Below are positions 24,682-28,538 of a stretch of 28,538 nucleotides of DNA, in pieces. The notes beneath the pieces were generated by a model. The model made no database searches. It was given only the letters and a program-made list of their open reading frames with translations, and was not told where the DNA came from. The stretch lies in NCBI RefSeq assembly GCF_934747485.1, contig NZ_CAKVGN010000041.1, forward strand, positions 1 through 28,538. The letters are read 5' to 3'. Source of the stretch: an uncultured Brachyspira sp. Lineage in GTDB: Bacteria > Spirochaetota > Brachyspiria > Brachyspirales > Brachyspiraceae. The translations under genes and the position numbers were made by a program. Each line of letters opens with the position of its first letter. Position 1 is the stretch's first letter.

Positions 24682-25722
24682 TTATTTTGCTCTTCTTATC
24701 TTAACATCAAATCGCTCTTCTACTAAACTAATTAACTCTGGAAGTTTTTGCTCTGCTATCATTTTTAATTTTTCTCTGTCTATTCTTTGAGCAGGTGAAC
24801 CAAGCATAACAGAATTTGATTCTATTTTTACATTAGTCATAACACCGCTTTGTCCGCCTAATATAACTCTATCACCCAAAGTAACATGGTCAGCCAAACC
24901 AACCTGCCCAGCAAGCACACAATGATGACCCAATTTACTGCTTCCTGCAATTCCAACCTGTGATACAATTATAGAATGCTCTCCTATATCGCAGTTATGA
25001 GCAATTTGAACTAAGTTGTCTATTTTTACGCCCTCTCTAATGATTGTAGAGCCTAAAGTTGCCCTGTCTATACAAACATTAGCACCTATTTCAACATCAT
25101 TTTCTATTAAAACATTTCCCCTTTGAGGAATTTTCATCTGCTTGCCATTTACCTCAAAGAATCCAAAACCGTCATTGCCGATAACAGTAGAAGAACCTAT
25201 TATTACATTGTTTTTTATTATGCATCTGTCATGTATAGAAACATTTGAATGTATGATGCAATTCTCCCCTATTTCAACATCATCTCCCAAAAATACTCCG
25301 CTCTCTATTACACTTCCTTTAGCAATTTTTACATTCTTTCCAATATGGGCATTATCCCCTATATAGGTTTCTTTATCTATTTTTGCATTCTCTTTTATAA
25401 CAGCAGTATTTTCTACTGTGCCTAATGGATATTTTTTATCTTCAAATAAAATATAAAGAAGTTTTATAAATGCTTCTTTGGGATTTGCATGAATAATAGC
25501 TGTTTTGTTTTTAAAATCTTCTATAGTGTTTGCCAAATCCTCTCTTAAAATAATTGCACTTGCTTTACTATTTAAAGCGGCTTCTATATATTTATTATTA
25601 TCAACACAAACTATAGAGCCTTCTGATATATCATTAATCGGAGAGAGGGTTTTTATATTAATATTGTCATCTCCTACTGTTTTTATAGCATTCAAAAATT
25701 TAGCAACATCTTTAATATTCAT
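24682..25722 (-). CDS. lpxD: UDP-3-O-acylglucosamine N-acyltransferase
   Basis: Third step of lipid A synthesis: adds a hydroxyacyl chain from ACP to the glucosamine amino group. I start at the ATG at 25722 (346 residues), because GGAG lies five bases before it. An in-frame ATG 18 bases upstream has no Shine-Dalgarno. The N-terminal third is the uridine-binding domain. From about residue 105 there is a left-handed hexapeptide-repeat helix with many I-G-x-x-x-x-I turns. The catalytic histidine is in VQIAHNCDIG (His242 in this numbering), with GNDGFGF upstream of it. It implies lipid A or a related lipooligosaccharide in the outer membrane. No other lpx gene is nearby. Confidence 0.94.
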   Translation of the reverse strand: MNIKDVAKFLNAIKTVGDDNINIKTLSPINDISEGSIVCVDNNKYIEAALNSKASAIILREDLANTIEDFKNKTAIIHANPKEAFIKLLYILFEDKKYPLGTVENTAVIKENAKIDKETYIGDNAHIGKNVKIAKGSVIESGVFLGDDVEIGENCIIHSNVSIHDRCIIKNNVIIGSSTVIGNDGFGFFEVNGKQMKIPQRGNVLIENDVEIGANVCIDRATLGSTIIREGVKIDNLVQIAHNCDIGEHSIIVSQVGIAGSSKLGHHCVLAGQVGLADHVTLGDRVILGGQSGVMTNVKIESNSVMLGSPAQRIDREKLKMIAEQKLPELISLVEERFDVKIRRAK

Positions 25723-25767
25723 ATTTGCTCCATTTAACATTATTAAAAAATTATTATATTTTATTTA

Positions 25768-25796
25768 ATTTTATAAACAAATATATTTTTTTGCAA
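25768..25796 (-). promoter_or_regulatory. Putative promoter of lpxD and the EamA gene
   Basis: On the minus strand TTGCAA (25791-25796) and TAAAAT (25768-25773) have a 17-base spacer, about 45 bases before the chosen lpxD start. Each hexamer deviates from consensus, so it is only a fair candidate. Confidence 0.45.
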
Positions 25797-25814
25797 ATTT
25801 ATATTTTTAAAAAT

Positions 25815-25850
25815 AAAAAACGCTACAGGATATAACCTATAGCGTTTAAT
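25815..25850 (-). terminator. Rho-independent terminator of the DUF305 gene
   Basis: AAACGCTACAGG (25818-25829) and CCTATAGCGTTT (25836-25847) pair with one mismatch around a six-base loop. On the minus strand TTTATTTTTA follows. It lies about 35 bases beyond the stop codon. Confidence 0.85.
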
Positions 25851-25881
25851 ATTTTTTTATTTACTATTTCTTATTTTGATG

Positions 25882-26553
25882 TTAATGAAGTAATAAATTG
25901 TTCATATCAGTTATTTCTTTTTCTTGGTCAGCTATTATTCTATTAGCAATCTCTTTAATTTTATCATCTTTTGTAGAAGCTAATATTTGTTTAGAAGCAT
26001 TAACAGCCCCTTGATGATGAGGTATCATTCCTCTAATAAAATCTATATCATTATCCGTACTAACTTCTATCATAGACATTTCCATCATCATATCATTCAT
26101 AATTTTCTCTGCTTCATTTCCAAAAGCTTCTGTTTCTATATCGCTATAATCTGTGTTTTTTGCTTTTAATTCATCTACTAAAGCAGTAAACTCTTTTATT
26201 TCTTTTTCTTGAGCTTGTATAATATTATTAGCTAAAGTTTTTAGAGTTTCATTTGTAGTAGTTTCAAGAAGTATTTTAGAAGAATCTATAGCTCCTTGAT
26301 GATGAGGTATCATATTAACTAAAAAATCAACATCTATATTTTTAGTTTTCTCAAAAGGCTGAGCCATCATAGGAGCATGCATTGCATCTATAATTTTAGA
26401 ACCAGAAGCATTATGAGCTGCATGTGCATTTTCCGGCATTTCATTTTGTGCAGCATTATTTTCTGCCGCAGAAGCAGTATCTGTTTTTTGAGTACAAGAA
26501 ACAGTAAAAACTAACATCATTATAATAGTAATTAAAGTTAAAAAGTTTTTCAT
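25882..26553 (-). CDS. Lipoprotein with two DUF305 domains
   Basis: The 223-residue protein starts with a lipoprotein signal ending in TVSC (Cys20), then a low-complexity Ala/Asn/His linker to about residue 60. Two DUF305 units follow, each with the signature MIPHHQGA (81-88 and 176-183) and a second helix of the type IIxxQEKEI. DUF305 is a ferritin-like four-helix family; many members sit beside copper-handling genes, and His/Met-rich segments (MHAPMM, MNDMMMEMSM) suggest metal binding. No copper gene adjoins it here, so that is inference. AAAGGA lies 13 bases before the ATG, and a strong terminator follows. Confidence 0.88.
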   Translation of the reverse strand: MKNFLTLITIIMMLVFTVSCTQKTDTASAAENNAAQNEMPENAHAAHNASGSKIIDAMHAPMMAQPFEKTKNIDVDFLVNMIPHHQGAIDSSKILLETTTNETLKTLANNIIQAQEKEIKEFTALVDELKAKNTDYSDIETEAFGNEAEKIMNDMMMEMSMIEVSTDNDIDFIRGMIPHHQGAVNASKQILASTKDDKIKEIANRIIADQEKEITDMNNLLLH

Positions 26554-26615
26554 TATGTAAATATCCTTTAATAAATTTTACTATTATAACATCTTAATTA
26601 CATAAATCGTAAAAA

Positions 26616-28286
26616 TTATATAGACTCATCTTTTAATAAATTATTAAATTGTGCCTTAGAATAAACTTCTATTCTGTCATTATGAAGCACATAACTTTTA
26701 GCACTGCTTGTAAGCTCTACTGGTACAATTAATATTCCATTTTTAGCACCAGCCTCAGAAACAAGCATTAAAAAGTCTCTAATCATTAACTCTCCAATCT
26801 CAACATTATTCCATCTTTTAAAAGAAATAAGAGTTAAATCTTTTTTATTGCTTTTCATGTTGTATGCTAAATAATCAACTTCATCTCCGTAGCTGTTTTT
26901 TCCTTTTTCTCCTGTATATTCCTGAACTATTGAATGTGATAATTTGTTTCTTATTATGTTTTGACAAACCTTTTTAAAATCAAATATGCTCATTTTAAAT
27001 ATTTTATCTATTTTATTGGTAGTTGTAAATTTATTTGGTTTATTATCATCTACAGAAATTTTTAATTGATTTAATACAGCATCAACATTAATTGTAGGTT
27101 TTGTATCTATTAAATTTGATATATAATCGAAATCTATAAAAGAAGCCTCCCATAAATTTATTGTTTTATCCCAAAATGCTGTTAAATCCTTGTCTATATA
27201 ATTTTCAAAGTTATCATTTTTATATTTTTGTAAATGATATGAGCCTGAATCTTTTATTTTATTTAATTGATCTGATGCTTTATATATTTCAGATAAATAA
27301 CTTAATATTTTATCAACATCATAAATATTAAACTCATTAAGACTAAATGATTTTATACTTCTAAAAGCTTGTATTGAAAAATCTATATCTCTTAAAAAAT
27401 ATGAATAGAAGGCATAGTCAAATATTAAAGAGGATATTTTTTTATCAAATTGAGGAATTTTGTATAATGAATATATTTTATCATAGTATTCTTTAAATAA
27501 TTTACTATCTTCTAATTTATATAATATAAATAAATATACTTTATCTAAATAAAATTTATAATTATCATCATGAAATTTATCTGCGAGTGTTATTTCTAAA
27601 AAAGATTTTGCAATATTTATTTCTTCAGATATTAAATAAAGTGAAATTAAAGATTTTGCTACTTGCTTAGAAACATCTTTATTATTTTTTTCTTTGTTCA
27701 TTCTTTTGTAAAGTGTTTCTAAAAATGCAAGAGATTTTTTATAGTCTTTTACTTTATAAAAAGCAAAAGCTGCTGCCTTAATATCATCAATATCAAATTC
27801 TTCTTTTGCAGATAATGCTTTAGAAAAATAATCGCAAGCCATTTTGAAACTTCTTTCATATGTTAATATAGTAGCTGCTTTTATAGCGTATGTTGTACTC
27901 TTAGGGTCAATCTTAAAAACAATAGCAGAATATTTTAATATATTTTCTCTATTTCCTAATGCAGAATATTTCTCCTCCAATTTTTTTGCCGCATCAAGCT
28001 GAGCTTTTCCTCTCAAATATCCTATATCCATTAATTGTTCATATTTTTGTAATGCCTCTTCATTCTCCCCAATATTCTCTTCCAACATTGCAAGTTCATA
28101 TATTGCTTCATAGTCGTTTTCATCTTTGCTTATTCTTTTTTTTAGCTCTAATATTCTCTCTTTGCTTAATTTACCTGATACTTTTCCTATTTTGTTATCT
28201 TTGTTTGCAATTATTTTTTTTATTAGAATAAATGTAAGAAAAGCTAATACTAATAAAGTTATTAAATATATCATTATATTATTCAT
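26616..28286 (-). CDS. Membrane-anchored TPR protein with PD-(D/E)xK (Mrr-like) C-terminal domain
   Basis: A 556-residue protein with one N-terminal membrane helix (about 4-24), then TPR-like helical repeats (for example DYEAIYELAMLEENIGENEEALQKYEQL split near residues 58-85, and further repeats to about 330). The C-terminal 125 residues (from about 432) resemble the Mrr-type endonuclease fold: a helix IFDFKKVCQNII, then GDEVDYLAY with Asp471. ISFKRW has Lys490, with Ser488 where Gln or Glu is usual. GILIVPVELTSSAKSYV and a final IEVYSKAQFNNLL strand-helix follow. The active site may be weakened. The nuclease role and the side of the membrane are inference. AAAGGA and AAAGAGA precede the start. 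Confidence 0.65.
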   Translation of the reverse strand: MNNIMIYLITLLVLAFLTFILIKKIIANKDNKIGKVSGKLSKERILELKKRISKDENDYEAIYELAMLEENIGENEEALQKYEQLMDIGYLRGKAQLDAAKKLEEKYSALGNRENILKYSAIVFKIDPKSTTYAIKAATILTYERSFKMACDYFSKALSAKEEFDIDDIKAAAFAFYKVKDYKKSLAFLETLYKRMNKEKNNKDVSKQVAKSLISLYLISEEINIAKSFLEITLADKFHDDNYKFYLDKVYLFILYKLEDSKLFKEYYDKIYSLYKIPQFDKKISSLIFDYAFYSYFLRDIDFSIQAFRSIKSFSLNEFNIYDVDKILSYLSEIYKASDQLNKIKDSGSYHLQKYKNDNFENYIDKDLTAFWDKTINLWEASFIDFDYISNLIDTKPTINVDAVLNQLKISVDDNKPNKFTTTNKIDKIFKMSIFDFKKVCQNIIRNKLSHSIVQEYTGEKGKNSYGDEVDYLAYNMKSNKKDLTLISFKRWNNVEIGELMIRDFLMLVSEAGAKNGILIVPVELTSSAKSYVLHNDRIEVYSKAQFNNLLKDESI

Positions 28287-28377
28287 AAATTATCTCTTTA
28301 TCCTTTCACTATTTTTCAAAATTATTTTATATTATTTTTTATTTTAAATAAAGTTATATTTAAAAATATTTTTGTTT

Positions 28378-28396
28378 AGGAGCCATAGATATTGCA
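28378..28396 (+). repeat. AGGAGCCA...ATATTGCA motif near the window end
   Basis: AGGAGCCATAGATATTGCA at 28378-28396 matches, in inverted orientation, the motif at 51-69 at about 17 of 19 positions. It lies 66 bases before the start of the last plus-strand gene. Confidence 0.45.
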
Positions 28397-28420
28397 CATT
28401 TTTTAGTTTTAAAAAAGTAG

Positions 28421-28460
28421 GTATTCCTTATAATATAAATAGCTAAATTTAAAGGAATAC
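28421..28460 (+). promoter_or_regulatory. Inverted repeat enclosing the leader of the last gene
   Basis: GTATTCC (28421-28427) and GGAATAC (28454-28460) are perfect 7-base arms with 26 bases between. The right arm contains the AAAGGAA Shine-Dalgarno of the gene starting at 28463, and a TATAAT (28429-28434) lies between the arms. Confidence 0.35.
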
Positions 28461-28462
28461 AT

Positions 28463-28538
28463 ATGAAAGAATATACTTCAAATCAAAGAAAAAAGATAGT
28501 TCTAAAAATTAATAAAGTTAAGAATAAAGAAATATTAG
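28463..28538 (+). CDS. Start of an unidentified gene, cut by the window end
   Basis: An ATG with AAAGGAA seven to eight bases upstream opens a frame that runs 25 codons to the window edge without a stop. The visible start, MKEYTSNQRKKIVLK and onward, is Lys-rich and has no signal peptide. I cannot recognise a family from so little. The preceding inverted repeat and the AGGAGCCA motif are its likely control region. Confidence 0.5.
   Translation, partial: MKEYTSNQRKKIVLKINKVKNKEIL

Overview
The window is strongly AT-rich chromosomal DNA. Its gene set points to a spirochaete, most likely Brachyspira: rpoN-hpf-ptsN-hprK-mnmA in a row, lpxD, an OPT peptide transporter, several lipoproteins with spirochaete-like lipoboxes, and long intergenic stretches full of GC-richer palindromes. 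The genus is inferred from general gene content and style, not from a marker gene. No rRNA, tRNA, CRISPR array, transposase or phage gene was found. Coding density is high, and nearly every gene has a recognisable family.

Layout. 1-735: apt (+) with promoter and terminator. 760-7995: a minus-strand block holding, in transcription order, a PepD-type dipeptidase, an OPT-family oligopeptide transporter, a PqqD-like small protein, aroB and an orphan OppA-type peptide-binding lipoprotein. This is a peptide-uptake and peptide-breakdown theme interrupted by shikimate synthesis. 8610-9737: class II aldolase (fba), followed by a 30-residue very basic peptide gene and a terminator. 9833-11512: a lipoprotein version of the SAM hydrolase (DUF62) family, then a family 4 uracil-DNA glycosylase. 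11764-16690: an ankyrin-repeat exported protein, an LPP20-like exported protein and a 1055-residue DUF4132 protein, probably co-transcribed. 17305-18690: a sodium-coupled SNF/NSS transporter (-), divergent from 18841-23462, a five-gene operon rpoN, hpf, ptsN, hprK, mnmA. 23817-25722: lpxD followed by a DMT/EamA permease (-). 25882-26553: a two-copy DUF305 lipoprotein (-). 26616-28286: a membrane-anchored TPR protein with a PD-(D/E)xK-like C-terminus (-). 28463-28538: the start of a plus-strand gene cut by the window end.

The most striking non-coding content is a dispersed family of modular palindromes, with copies or fragments near 3790-4022, 11639-11711, 16716-16900, 16980-17195, 23478-23690 and 23770-23812. 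The order of elements is conserved: palindrome 1, AT spacer, ATGCAG, palindrome 2, a GGGG/CCCC hairpin. The palindrome arms change between copies but stay complementary. A second, different inverted repeat lies upstream of fba (8256-8418). Other points of interest are an rpoN promoter whose -10 box sits 6 bases before the ATG (predicted leaderless mRNA), an orphan PqqD/RRE-like protein, a MnmA without the usual second catalytic cysteine, and a motif shared in inverted orientation by the two ends of the window.

Start codons were moved from the longest reading frame where a Shine-Dalgarno sequence decided it (uracil-DNA glycosylase, LPP20-like protein, ptsN, lpxD).
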